Assembly: GCA_025642075.2 (NCBI GenBank)
Contig: JAODUO010000154.1
Coordinates: forward strand, 189,001-253,000
Direction: 5' to 3'
DNA length: 64,000 nucleotides
From: Ridgeia piscesae
Taxonomy: Eukaryota; Annelida; Polychaeta; Sabellida; Siboglinidae
Shown: one piece after another, positions 46,922-59,403 of the stretch
Position numbering within the stretch: position 1 is the first letter of the stretch
Layout of the letters: each line of letters opens with the position of its first letter
Notes under the pieces: generated by a model
Databases searched by the model: none
What the model was told of the DNA's origin: nothing
What the model saw: only the letters and a program-made list of their open reading frames with translations
Made by a program: the position numbers and the translations under genes

Positions 46922-47313
46922 TATTTTGGAAAGTGCAGGTAGAATACTTATTGGTCTATAATTATTAAAAACATTCTTATTTCCTGATTTATATATTGGA
47001 ATTACTTTAGCAACCTTGAGATTTTCTGGGACAACACCAGTAACAAAGGATTGATTTATAATATGCCTAAGTGGTATGATTATTTCTCCTATAGTCTGCT
47101 GGATAAGTTTTGTAGATAAACTGTCAAAACCTATAGTGCATTTTGTTTTTAGATTTGTTACTACATTTTTAATCTCGTATATATTATATCAGTTGGTTGC
47201 ATGAAGAAATTTACAGAAGATCTATCCTGTAAGTGCGAATGAAATGAGGTTGTAGGAGAAGGTACAGATTCGCGTACTGTTTTACCTATTTTGGCAAAGA
47301 AATTATTAAATAA

Positions 47314-48558
47314 TTATTCTTCAGTAATAATGCTATAGTTTGACACTTTTTCTCCCTTTACACTGAAAGTTTCAGGGAAATGTAAACATACTTTTTGTTT
47401 TGAGATAACCTGCCTCAGTATGATCCATGTGTCTTTGATGCTGTATTTGCGTTCTTCCAATATCTCAGCATAATATTTAGTCTTTGCCGCTCTTTTTGTC
47501 TTGTTGTATATTCTACAATAAGCTCTATAAGCATTCTCTCTCTCCATATTTGGTTTATGTAACTTTCTTCGGAGTAGTTTTTCTTTATTTATTGACGAAA
47601 CAAGTAGGCCAGACGTTATCCAGGGTTCTCTTTTAATATATTTTTTATTTATTTTGGTAGTTTTGACTGGGCATGATATTTCAAATAATGATTTATATAT
47701 TTGCATACAATTATTATATGCTTCATTAGGATCAGTAGCAGATAACACAGAAGTGTAATCTGCTTTTGCTAATATATTTCTAAATTTTAAAATGTTATAC
47801 TCGTTCAGCTGGCGTGTTTGTTTATATTTTATATTATGCACAGTAGGTATACCATATATTAAATGGAATATTCCAAAGTGGTCCGTCATATCTGTAATAA
47901 TAATCCCGGAGTCATACTCTGTGTGAGTATGATTGGAATACAAATGGTCTATAAGAGTTGCTGTTGTAGAAGTTATTCTTGTTGGCTTTGTTATGTAAGG
48001 AATAAATCCTTGTGCTATTACATTGTGTATAAAATCATTAGTTTTTTGGTGGGTTGCAACATTTTGTAAATTTATATTAAAATCACCCATCAGATAGGCA
48101 ATTTTATTTTCACTTGATATGTTGTCCTGGATATATAATACTGTCCTTGTAAAAAAATCACGATCGGCACGTGGATGAGAATTTGGACGATATATTACAC
48201 CCACAATTATTGGTTTACGCTTTGCAGCTTGTAATTCAAAAAATATTGACTCAAATACATGAGTGATAAATATCGATAAGTCTTCTCGCTTAGAGTAGGG
48301 AAATGTTTCACTTATATACAATCCTACTCCCCCGTGGCCAACATCTGCATCTAATCTCGTATTGAATAATAAGTTATGGTAGCCGTTAATTTTGTAATGT
48401 AAGACATCTTGAATTTTGAAATTTTCAGTGAGGCCAATGAAGTCAAGCGTTAAACCATTTGACGACATAGTAAGAAGCAACGTATGATTAGTAACCTCTG
48501 TCACGTTGCACCCGAGAGTTGCTATAAACAAATGACTTAAACGTTCGTTCGAAAGCAT
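47314..48558 (-). CDS. LINE endonuclease (EEP/APE-type) domain
   Basis: A 414-residue frame from a true ATG. It holds the APE-type endonuclease blocks DFIGLTENF (catalytic Glu), GGVGLYIS, IIVGVIYRPN, YLMGDFNINL (GDFN) and DMTDHFGIF (the SDH position, here TDH). After about residue 260 it continues into the linker before the RT fingers. The frame breaks at 47314; homology continues in another frame. It nicks target DNA for target-primed reverse transcription in this class of element. Confidence 0.85.
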   Translation of the reverse strand: MLSNERLSHLFIATLGCNVTEVTNHTLLLTMSSNGLTLDFIGLTENFKIQDVLHYKINGYHNLLFNTRLDADVGHGGVGLYISETFPYSKREDLSIFITHVFESIFFELQAAKRKPIIVGVIYRPNSHPRADRDFFTRTVLYIQDNISSENKIAYLMGDFNINLQNVATHQKTNDFIHNVIAQGFIPYITKPTRITSTTATLIDHLYSNHTHTEYDSGIIITDMTDHFGIFHLIYGIPTVHNIKYKQTRQLNEYNILKFRNILAKADYTSVLSATDPNEAYNNCMQIYKSLFEISCPVKTTKINKKYIKREPWITSGLLVSSINKEKLLRRKLHKPNMERENAYRAYCRIYNKTKRAAKTKYYAEILEERKYSIKDTWIILRQVISKQKVCLHFPETFSVKGEKVSNYSIITEE

Positions 48559-48650
48559 AGATTCGTCGAAGTGCAGTTGTCGTCGAAATGCAGTTCTTCT
48601 GGTTTTCAGTACAAGACCAACTTTACGTGTTTATGGATGATTCGTGTTGG

Positions 48651-51600
48651 GTCGGGTGCAGTGCATCGTATGATATTCAGCAAATGATACACATTTGACG
48701 CCTTGACAGTTGTTCTCGAATGAGCTGCACATGTTGCACTTTGGGAGTTATCAAACATTGGGATATAAAATCAGACGCCAAAAAAGTGAGCGACGACTGC
48801 TACAGAGCTTTAAAGTAGACTATGTGTGTAATGTTGTTGTTGTTGTATTTAGAACTTATTTGTTGTTGTATTTAGAACTTATTTATTGCTATATGGTACA
48901 GTGTCAACATTCTATATTGCTAACTAGCACAGTCAAACCAGCACGCATACGGAAGACTAAAATTATTATCATTATGCATAAATGTTAGCGTCACTCTACT
49001 GTGAATATAATTACGCAGATAACCCATTTCTCGTTAATCAAAACATAACTTGGGAACATATTTGATATGTAATGAATAGATGCACTTGTGATTTGCGTCG
49101 ATATAAATCGTAGGTAAGCATTGTATTTATTCATTAAATAAAATAACTAATAGGTTTTAATGCACCTGTTTATTATCTTACATTATGAATTATCGTATAT
49201 CAATTCGAGTTATATTATTCACTGTATGATGTACTGTGTTATGTATCTGCGTTTAAAAATAATGCCTTGTTTAATTTTATGAAGGAGAAAACGTCGGCGA
49301 TGTGTGCGCCATATTGTTGCCCAACTTCCGCTATTCATACCATGTCTCTGCATAATTCAACATTAATAATTATAGTTATGCGTGTTAACATGTTTTATGT
49401 ATCACATGATATAGCATAACATATAAGCAATGTTTTAATCTAATGCTACAACATAAATCACGTCAGATATATCAGCTTACGTGTCTTAAGTTGACACCAC
49501 AATTTCACCAGCTAAGGCTGGGCATTGGTTTATAAGCAAATAAAATAGCTACCTTCATTGACTGATTGTTTCGACTGCACGTGGCGGAAGGGGATACCAG
49601 TGACACTCGCACTATGGAGGGTCACAACCGGTCTGGCGCACCGGGGTTTGGACTAGGTATTTCCCTCCCATAGGAACACTTCCGGCGGAAGTCAGTCAGT
49701 TGTGAGGTAGTAAGGATTGTGACCAACCTTGCCAGGGAAGCGTTATGAGGAGCAACCAATGAGGTATCTCTGGCCCCAGTAGTGCATTAGATTGTACTAT
49801 AGGCTATGTACCCAGTGTCTCCCACTTCCTCATTCCCTCTCAATTTTTATTTTTCAAAGTTTTTCTTTCAAACAGACTGTTATTGTTACTGTATATTATG
49901 AATATTAATTAAATTCAAAGCTTGTATTGGTTCGATTCAAGTGTTTTAACAGCTTTTAATGTTAAACTTTAAAACGTATTTTCTGTTGTTTTAATCGTAC
50001 ACAACTCAGCTTCACGGTAAGCTTTAGTTAATTTGTTGCACGTACAGAAAACTATAATTATTGTTAATAAAAGTTACGAATACGAATACATTTATTTCAG
50101 GTAAAACCCATATACATTATTAAAAAAATGCTGGAACTATATTAAATTGTGAAAGAGTTAATAGCATACATTAAATGATAACTATTTTATTCATAGTAAA
50201 TAAAATCATTTTAAATATACTACGACGTCTTTAATCGTCAATAAGTTAATAAATCTAACTACAATATATTAATAATAATACATTCCATGTATGAATAAAT
50301 AACTGCGATCATTCAATGTTAAAGCTGCTCCCTCCACTCGTTTGCTAATCGCCAAACCGGTTCTTTTATGACCAGATGTGTAATATGTTAATAGTTTAAC
50401 AAGAATGCACAGTCAGTTAATTTTTTAAATGCGTACTTGTCATTTTTTATCGTAAAAAAAGAATCGCCGTTACACCGGGTATAACTGGCGAAACAATCAG
50501 CAGCTGCCGACGCCCTGCTTTTTGGGTCACGTGCTTTATGCGAGATCGACCTACTGCGGCACAATAACAAATCGCACGTGCTTTTGCGCGTCATGACTAA
50601 GATTCCAAAGGCAAAGTGATTCTTATATGAAGGTACGAATTAAGTGCATTCACGCAGTTAGCAACAAGAGCGAGTAGGCGGGAGCTAATCAACTCTTGTG
50701 AACGTCTACTCGACGCGGATTCTCTAACTTGTAAGATTATCAGTGTCGCTGACAAGGCAAGCCAGTTTGAGTTGACAGTCGCCAATATCGCTCGGCATCA
50801 CTTGGCCAGACACAACCTGTGTTGATATGTACCGGTATTGTATTTGATTACGCAGGATCTTGTTAATAAACTTAGTAATTGCGAAAGTACATATCCTTAG
50901 AGAATAGATGACGGGAATGACGAAATGATAAATAAAATTGATATGGGGGACTGGTAGTAGGCTCTTGTTGGTCGGGCAAGAAGTATTTCTGGGGGAGGCA
51001 TCCGTTATCTCGTTAACAGAACGTCAAACGGAGAATTACATTAATCTCACAATTATTAAAACAGTGTTTTGCGACTCACATTTCAGTACTATTACTGAAT
51101 GTTGTTATTTCCATTACATTTTATGCAAAATAATTTAGATTTTTATGACAGCGATGATTGATTAAAATGTTAATACAATACAACACTATTATATCATGCA
51201 AGTATTACATATAAATGTCTTGCACTTGTTTCCATTGTAGTCAATGATGCCTGGCTGTAGTCTATGTACCTGGTACCTTTCAACTCACACGTGCCAGCTG
51301 TTTTCAAATATTTATCAACATTTTCATCACAGCATTATATGAATGCATAATATATTCGAATTATAATATTGCTACAGGCCACACTACAATGCAAAAGTGA
51401 GACAAGGCAGAGGAGGGGCTAAGATTAAGGCAGTCACATGGGTATGGCAAATGCCGGGAGGATACGTAGTCTGTTGGAGTCTCATATCTGATCAATCCAG
51501 GTAATTTAAACATTTTAACAATCAACAACGTATAAATTTAAAAAAATAGTTTAATATGTCCATTTAAATACACATTGTTTTCATTCACATATTATCTTGA

Positions 51601-52439
51601 ACATGGAAAACTAGAATGCCCTTTGTTCTTGTTAGTCTTGTATAATGTATACCCAGTGTGTCAACACAGACATTAAACTTTGTTTGCCTTTATTTATACA
51701 TGTATATGTTATCTAGTATAACCTTTGGTTATAATCTTTTCAGTGAGATTCATTAATGTTAAATTAATATTTTTTTAAAATTAAGAAACACAGTAAATAC
51801 AAATACAACTACCCAATCAGTATAATCGCGTACATTACCACCCTTTCATACGTGTACACAACACGTGACAAAGTACCTGCATCAGTAAATCAACTATCAA
51901 AACACTATAACACATAACGAAAATATCGAACATATCTTGAACTTACATATTTTCATTATGTAAGAAGAATTTGTTTCTATTTCACCATTATTTCAAAACA
52001 ATTATGTAAAAAAATACTCAGAACAATGCAAACATAAAAATACTGTTTTAACGCAAAAGCACTGTCAAGTGTTTCCCTAAACCATTTTGTTCACTTGCAT
52101 AGTTTAGGGTAATGTCAGTTCAGTGTTGTGTGTGGCAGGTTCATACCCTGCTGGTGTTCCTTATGCAAACACTACATGTTGTGTGCACACACATTGATTC
52201 CATTTCATAAGTTTAGCTGGTTTTGTGATATTTTAGAATTGCATTGAACTACTAGTTATAATCATAACTCTTGCAAAGGTGTGCGTAGAATATGTTGAGG
52301 ACTACAGTAGCGATATCAAAGTATGGTAGTTGCAAGAAGTCAAGGATGTAAGTGAGGCCCATATCCCAGTGGTGGACCATGTGCTGAAGAAACCTCGTGT
52401 TTCAGACTGCTGCTATAGGGAAAATGGAGACTTCAATCC
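48651..52439. other. Intergenic, AT-rich, no gene seen
   Basis: No recognisable coding region. The notable points are a repeated TTGTTGTATTTAGAACTTAT at 48838-48882 and an ETS-like palindrome at 49678-49692 inside a GC-richer block (49560-49800). Confidence 0.5.
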
Positions 52440-52711
52440 GACATATCATGATTGGCTGGAGAGAGAGCGAGAGAGAGACCGAGAGAGCGTGAGAGGGCGA
52501 GAGAGCGAGAGAGCAAGAGAGTGAGAGAAAGAGAGATGGGGGTAGTGTACGTGTCTGAAGAGTGACGGTTAACGTGGCTGAAAAGAGGCTGTATACCCAA
52601 CAGAAGAGAGTAAAGTGGGTGAGTGTGGCTGAAGAGAGAAAGCGAGAGTGAAAGAGAAAGGGAGGGAGGTGGCGTCCACAACAGAAGATAATAAAATGGG
52701 TGAGTGTGGCT

Positions 52712-52764
<53 letters not shown>

Positions 52765-53115
52765 AAGAGAGCGAGGGAGAGGTGGGGTCCACAACAGAAA
52801 AGAATAAAGGACGTGAGCATGGCTGCGTGGAGAGAAAAGCGAGAACGTGAGAAAGAGAGAGCGATAGTGTACATGTTGAAAAGTGACGGTTGACGTGGCT
52901 GAAGAAAGAGAGAGAGGGAGAGAGAAAGGCAGAGAGGTTGCGTCCAAAACAGAAGAGAGTAAAGTGGGTGAGGGTGGCTGGTGAGAGCGAGAGAGTGAGT
53001 GAGAGAAAGAGACGGGGATGGTTTGAAGAATGACAGTGAATCTGGCTGAAGAGAGCGAGGGAGAGAGATAAATAGGAGAGAGAGCCAGAGAATGAGGTAG
53101 AGAGATAGATAGATT
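52440..53115. repeat. GA-rich purine tract
   Basis: Long purine-rich region with pure (GA)n at about 52714-52760 and several diverged copies of a 100-120 bp unit (GTGTGGCTGAAGAGAG, CAACAGAAGA, TGACGGTTRACGTGGCTGAA). The long - strand frames (Ser/Leu-rich) are low-complexity artefacts. Confidence 0.85.
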
Positions 53116-53751
53116 ATGAATGTTGGTGTACAAAGATATGAAGAATGTACCTGAAAAGAAAGAGATGGTGAACACATCTAAAGTAAATGACATTGTGAAT
53201 GCGGCAGTGATGGCACAGATTATGAATATGGATTTTATTAACTTGGCTTAAACCATCTGCTGACAACTTGTGAAACCGACCATATGCTCGAACCTATGAA
53301 CCTAAGTATGCATCGTTTTTAGTGTATATGTATGTTGCTTCGTGCTACTAAGGTTTTATCACACAGCAGTGTGGCACTATGGTATGCGTTTAATAATCTT
53401 TTTTTGTATCTACAAGGTAATGTTTTGCCATTTATGGAATGTTTTGACAATTAAGTTCCAGTCAATTTGAATCTTTCTTCCAAGGGAGTGGAACTATTTG
53501 TGTAAATAGCACGTGAACATTCACAGCAGAGAGATTAGAGAATAAATATAAAATGAATAATAATATGTTACGCTTGATCTAATTTCTTAGTTACTCTATG
53601 CTACAAATGCTATAAATAACAAATATCCATATAAATGAAACCATGATCATACATTCTTAAACCTCCACCTTTATATATAACTGTTCTATGTATAAATTCA
53701 AACTTCACTACATCTGCCAACTCTTCTAGCTGTCCAGATATGCATTTGTGT
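53116..53751. other. Intergenic, no feature recognised
   Basis: Unique AT-rich sequence between the GA tract and the hairpin composite repeat. Confidence 0.5.
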
Positions 53752-54393
53752 TTACGCCCTGACTATTGCCAGAGTTGCTCTGGCAATAAGCGCGAAAACA
53801 ATTCTTATTGCCAGAGCGACTTAGTAATTGTTTCAGATACACATGACGCCCTGGTATCATTTTTTGACTGCTTTAGGCGATCGTGGCGGGGAAACTGCGA
53901 TTAGATCGAACCGCATAGCTGATCTGGCAATAAGGGCGGAAAACATTCTTATTGCCAGAGCAGAAACCGACGCGCCCGTAGTGGATTTGCAGGGCAAATC
54001 TCAGAGCAGCTCTGGCAATAAGGACGGAAAAATTTCTTATTGCCAAAGCAGAAATGGATTGATGGTGATATGCATGCGTGTCGATATTTTTTAGCGAACA
54101 CTTGTCGACATAGTAATTGGCTCAGATACACATAATGCCCTGGTATCGTTTTTTACTTATTTAGGCGATCGTGGCGGGGAAACTGCGATACGATCGAAAT
54201 GCAGAGCTGCTATGGCAATAAGGGCGGAAAAATTCTTATTGCCAGAGCAGAAAACGATGCGCACCTAGCGGATGTTAAGGGCAAATCTCAGAGCAGCTCT
54301 GGCAATAAGGACGGAAAAAATTCTTATTGCCAGAGCAGAAATGGATTGATGGTGATGTGCATGCGCGTCCGGTTGGCGATATGTTTAGGTTGG
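53752..54393. mobile_element. Hairpin-bearing composite repeat, about two tandem units
   Basis: Contains five hairpins built on GCTCTGGCAATAAG and its complement, separated by a 12-13 nt loop (53777-53817, 53921-53961, 54009-54049, 54209-54248, 54296-54336). Two are slightly mismatched. Intervening modules repeat with a period of about 288 bp (CAGATACACAT at about 53835 and 54123). It runs directly into a TATG microsatellite. The layout recalls non-autonomous Helitron-like or MITE families of molluscs, but that class is an inference. Confidence 0.6.
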
Positions 54394-54575
54394 CGGTATG
54401 TATGTATGTATGTATGTATGTATGTATGTATGTATGTATGTATGTATGTATGTATGTATGTATGTATGTATGTATGTATGTATGTATGTATGTATGTATG
54501 TATGTATGTATGTATGTGTGTATGTATGTATGTATGTATGTATGTATGTATGTATTATGTATTATGTATTATGTA
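54393..54575. repeat. (TATG)n microsatellite
   Basis: Over 40 tetranucleotide units directly abutting the hairpin composite element. Confidence 0.95.
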
Positions 54576-55136
54576 TGTACACTGTATGTACAATGTTTTA
54601 CATTTTATATTAAATCAATCAATCAATCAATCACGCGAAACAACTAGTGGCTCCTCTGGTGGGCATGCTAAAATTATTTGTTTGTAGTATTAAAAAGCGT
54701 TCCCAGAGCTAGGCTACTTAATGCGTTATGCTTGTCAGCAAATAATACACCGACAGGAAAAATCTGCAGCTGTTTGAAACAACAATAACATTACATCAAA
54801 CAGCAAGACCCCATCACGCTATTGGCTATACTTGTTGAGAAAATTGATACCAACATCGACAATACCAGGCGCCACTGTCGGCTTGTTGTATGTTCCTATT
54901 TTAACATGACATCTGCTGTAACATGTTTCTCCTGGTAATTTTTATATACAATCTCTATATTTGCATGTAAATCTCTATATTTTCATGCGAAGTTTCTTCA
55001 TTATGTAACAAATCTTAAAGTAACGACATTATTATGTATGTCGGTACCATTATAACTGATACTATCACCTCTGAAATAAACTCCATGAAGACGACATTTT
55101 ACTGTTGCCACGTATCACTGTGTCACTGGCAGCTAA

Positions 55137-55370
55137 GTTCAAAGCCTCGATTACCCATGCTCCGTTAGGTGGCAGCACGCTTGAAGCCCCTGGCTATTGC
55201 CTGGGGAAATTCTGCTCTGTGTTTGTGACCTTCAGGCCAATCTGATCCCAGAATAGGGTAGAGTCGCTGATTGGTTCTGAGGCCGAATTTGAAATAAAGT
55301 TAAATAAGGACACCTTTTTATCAGATAATACTATCTTATAAAACTATTCAAAATTAAACTTATACTGAAA
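55137..55370 (-). repeat. Inverted copy of the 15.1-kb dispersed repeat
   Basis: Its complement matches 15180-15413: AGCCTCGATTACCC, GGTGGCAGCAC, CTGATTGGTTCTGAGGC, TTTTTATCAGATAATACTAT and TTCAAAATTAAACTTA. One terminal block seems absent. Confidence 0.6.
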
Positions 55371-56564
55371 CATGTTACACACAAAATAAACTGAAATGGA
55401 AATTTCCGTTCGTAGTTTTTCATCAAATTGTTGTTCTACTTTTCAGTTTGTATATAGATAATTTATATCTTAGTTTCGTTATCAAAAGCATGCATTACAC
55501 AAGTATTAATTAGTATTACCAGTATACACTGCCACCTTTGAATTAATCCAAACCAGTGTCGCGGACACTGTTTTAGTGTGATGACGGGTGCATGGGGTAT
55601 TTTATGATCCGTGAGGTGCAACATTATTTCCTCGTGACACGTGAAAACTCTTTTTATCCCTATGATTCGTGGCCAGGTGCAACTGCATGAAGCGTGATTT
55701 AAAATAAATGTTCCGTGTGAACTGTGATTGTTTTGTTTTGTGGTTCGCCCCGATCACTTTCTTCGTGAAATTGACGACAGTCGATTTCTGCTCACACAAA
55801 ATATCTATACCACCAAGCCGCAAAAGGTAATACTTTAAAAACAAGGAGTGATATTTTTCAGTGTGAATGTGGAAAACGTTGCTGTTAATCCTGTTTTTAT
55901 CCTGCAACATTGTAATTATAGATTACTCAAGACTTAAGTTGTGTAACGTGGAGATCGTGTCCGTGTTTTCTCTGAAGCTGGTCAACTTGGCAGGTAGATG
56001 TCAGTGGTTGATTTGAACACGCACCCAATACGACGGGGTGTGTTCTCTTGGAAAGCGCATTCAAGTCAGTTGGTCATCAAAGGGACATATGATTACAAAG
56101 GCAGATGCCTGGTCGACCTTGAAGGCAAAGACAAACCACACGATGTGTAGTTTTGACAAAGGCAACCACCGGGCACTTGCAGGACATGTCCTAACTTATT
56201 CACTGATAAAACATTGATAAAATAATTCCTTTATCGTCTTCTGTCCGGTCGTCCAAGATAACAGTTTGGTGTGAGATATCGATTCGCCAGATTAAGAGGT
56301 AGTGTCGGATTAAGAGTGTCGCGAGATGAAGATATCCGTAGCTATCTCGACGTCGGGCGACATGGAATATTTCCGTCAGTTCGCTCTGTATGTTGATGAC
56401 GTTTATAGTCGCTGTCGTATCACAAGAATTTGTCTGGTTTTTGTTATCTCCATTGACCGTGACATTTTTTATTTGCGTAACTTACGACAAACAATTAGAA
56501 CGCGTGCGGTTGTACATCACGTGACACGTCACGTGTACATATCTGATATTGTGAGCTTACACAT
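55371..56564. other. Intergenic, no gene recognised
   Basis: Two frames (55602-55910 on -, 56326-56640 on +) are open but show no domain or compositional support. The latter runs into the microsatellite. Confidence 0.45.
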
Positions 56565-56631
56565 ACACGCAAGCACGCACACACGCACACACGCACACAC
56601 GCATACACGCGCGCGCGCACGCACACACAGG
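56565..56631. repeat. (CACACG)n-like microsatellite
   Basis: CACACGCACACACGC passing to CGCGCGCG, just 5' of the truncated LINE at 56675. Confidence 0.9.
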
Positions 56632-56674
56632 TCGTACTGAGATCAGCTTGATAATTGATTTTCTCTCGGTTACA

Positions 56675-58053
56675 TTAGTACATAGCAACATGTGGAAACA
56701 CTTACACAAACACAACATCCTCCTCCACTTTCAACATGGTTTCCAGTCAGGGCTGTCTTGTGAGTCCCAACTCATCGAGACAGTCCATGACTGGATAACA
56801 GCTATGGATAACAAGTCACAGATAGATGCCATCCTGCTTGATTTCGCCAAAGCCTTTGACAAAGTCCCTCATAAACGCCTCCTATCAAAATTAGCCTTCT
56901 ATGGAATAACTGGAAACACAAAAAACTGGATAAAATCATTTCTTTCACACCGAAAACAGAGTTTCAGTCAACGGCGCCCTGTCGGATAATACATGTGTTA
57001 CATCTGGAGTACCACAGGGTTCAGTCCTAGGACCAGTTCTTTTTCTGCTATACATAAATGACATAAACAACAACATTCAATCTCCAATACGGCTCTTTGC
57101 TGATGACAGCATCATCTATCGCATAATCAAATCTGAAACAGATAACAACATCCTCCAATCTGACCTGATCCAACTACAAACATGGTCCAACAAATGGCAA
57201 ATGGAGTTTAACATCCCCAAATGTGTGCACCTCCCAATAACAAACAAAACCAAACCCAGACTACATTCGTATTCCCTTTGTGGTGTGCCACTCTCCACAG
57301 TCTCCAGCCACCCATATCTTGGAATAAAATTAGATACTAAACTAACCTGGGCGAATCACATCACTGACATAGCTTCCAAATCATCAAAAGTTTTAGGTAT
57401 GATCAAACGAACCCTCGGACCATGCAAACCTAATGTAAAAGAAACGGCCTATAACATGCTAGTCCGACCAAAACTTGAATATGCCTCTCCTATATGGAAT
57501 CCACACACCACTACCCAAATTAAACATCTTGAAAAGGTACAGCACTGTGCAGCCAGATTTGTCAAAAACAACCATCGACGCCAAACAGCCACAACAGACC
57601 TAATAGCCACCCTTGGATGGCCCACTCTTGAGCGACGCAGGATTATCAAACAAGCAATGACATTTTACAAAATTTTAAATAACATAATCAACATCACACC
57701 ACCACCGGGCCTACTAAAACCATCAAAAAACCGTGGCCATTACATCGCCACCAGGTGCCGCATCAACACTGCAGTGTTCTCCTTTTACCCCCGTGCAATT
57801 CGCATCTGGAACATGATCCCACCACACATTACTGCAATAGAAAATCCCATAGCTTTTCAAGCAGCAATAATGAACCTCCCCTTCCCAACACCCAATCACC
57901 TAAATTGCCTGTAAAACAAACAAACAAGTTATAACAAACAAACAAACAAACATACATACAACCAAACGCATGCGCACAAGAAGCACTACAAACTCCTGCG
58001 TTAGCCCAAGTTTGGGCTGTTTGGAGTAAACAACCTGAGACCTGAGACCTGAG
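56675..58053 (+). mobile_element. 5'-truncated CR1/L2-like LINE with short 3' tandem tail
   Basis: Homology begins abruptly at VHSNMWKHL (about 56680), inside the RT fingers, so the element is 5'-truncated. Motif A is [16 protein letters not shown]. One frameshift near 56970 precedes [14 protein letters not shown] and LFADDSIIY (catalytic DD about 57100), and the C-terminal frame runs to 57914. The 3' part holds AAAC repeats and ends in three ACCTGAG units (58033-58053), as expected for CR1/L2-type tails. Confidence 0.83.
57201..57914 (+). pseudogene. LINE ORF2 C-terminal half
   Basis: A 237-residue frame without internal stops: MEFNIPKCVHLPITNK, YLGIKLDTKLTWANHI, LVRPKLEYASPIWNPH, HLEKVQHCAARFV and RAIRIWNMIPPHI, all typical of the thumb and tail of CR1/L2 ORF2. 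The true frame extends upstream to the FADD box. Confidence 0.85.
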
Positions 58054-59403
58054 TATTCTATATTCACTATTTACAAATATCAGCTGTCATAACCTCACTG
58101 ATAACTCTTATAAAATACTACTGACACTAGTTATCAAAACTTAAATTAAACCAACTCGGGTCCGTGTCCTATTCTTACTGGCAACTGTCATACCTTTCAT
58201 AACCTTACTGACATAGTAAATCATCGTCTTACGTCAGCTGTCACATTCTTTTGTTTTCCAACTTCCACACATGTAATGCTGTCATAGTTGTGGCGGACGT
58301 CACACGTAGTGGGTGAGCTAACTCGCAATATCCGTCAGAGTTCGTTGACACCGATTGCTGGGGTCTCGCTGCTTGACACCAAGAGTGAGTCACGTCACAC
58401 AGTGGCTCCACACTGACGACAACTGTCGTAATATATAGACCCTATATATAGATACAACATTTATCCACACACGTATTTCCATGGGAGGTTCTAAGGGTAA
58501 ACGACCTGCGATTCGTAGAATGCCCATTGGAAAGCCCGTAGACCGCCGACCAGGCAAACATCTAACCGTATGAGATTAAGTACGCCAGTCATCTTGGCAA
58601 AGGGATGACATTGCAGCAATATATTAGAGTCGACAAGACGTTGTTGAGATGCCGTCAGCTCTAGGTATGTCCGTCTTGTGGTATTGTTTCACCTGCCAAG
58701 TGATAACACTGAAGTGTTAGGTAGAATGTAGCACGTTCCCATCTCTGACAACCCGCTTTAGAATAATCTAATTATAACTTTCTTCTACGTCATTTGCTGT
58801 CTTGTCCCTTTGTGATCAACTTCCCGTTGACCCTACTTTAAGTTATTGTCGGCAGTGGTCGTTTTCTTGTAACCACAATACATATTGTCGGTACTTTTGA
58901 TTATTATCCAATTATGTGTCCTTCAGTATTTCATTTATTGTCAAAATCAGTGCTTCGCGTGGAACTTTTTATTAGGCTGTTTGACCTTGTTTCACGTAAC
59001 GGACGTATGGAGAATAATGTCCTGTTGCCAAACGATTTAGGACAATTGTTCACATTTGCTTACATTAGATGTAGTTAATTATGTGCGACTGTCGCTTCAA
59101 AATTATTTCGGTTTGTTACAGATATAAATACTTTATTGTCATTTCTTACGTAAAATCAGTCACTTAGGAATGTGTCTTGGTGACTGAGTGCAATCAAACA
59201 TGTTATGTACATACAGTAAGATTAAATACAATAAATAAATAATATAATACTAATAATAATAAAGGAGAACATGTATTTTAAAATGATACGTTCTCCACTA
59301 AAATTGCCACGATGAAGTAATGGAAGATTCATGTTGAATTGACGCAGGGTCAGAAACAGCGATAGACACAGCAACTGTCATTTGTTTTCTTATTGTTCCT
59401 GAC
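58054..59403. other. Intergenic, no feature recognised
   Basis: Unique sequence between the LINE tail and the 20-bp array. Confidence 0.5.

Larger units (their letters stand above)
45100..48650 (-). mobile_element. Nearly complete Jockey/CR1-group LINE
   Basis: A single element on the - strand: endonuclease frame (48558-47314), a shifted fingers region (about 47310-46925), RT (46921-46523 and 46545-45958), C-terminal part (45853-45569) and an AT-rich 3' part to about 45100. Most motifs are intact and only a few frameshifts separate the frames, so the insertion looks fairly recent. The ends are approximate; no target-site duplication was established. Confidence 0.82.

Noticed and set aside
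52402..53193. 263-codon Ser/Leu-rich frame on the - strand
   Set aside because: Translation of the CT complement of a GA-rich low-complexity tract; no domain and no promoter context.
56326..56640. 104-codon frame before the 56.7-kb LINE
   Set aside because: No recognisable domain, and its end is translated microsatellite.
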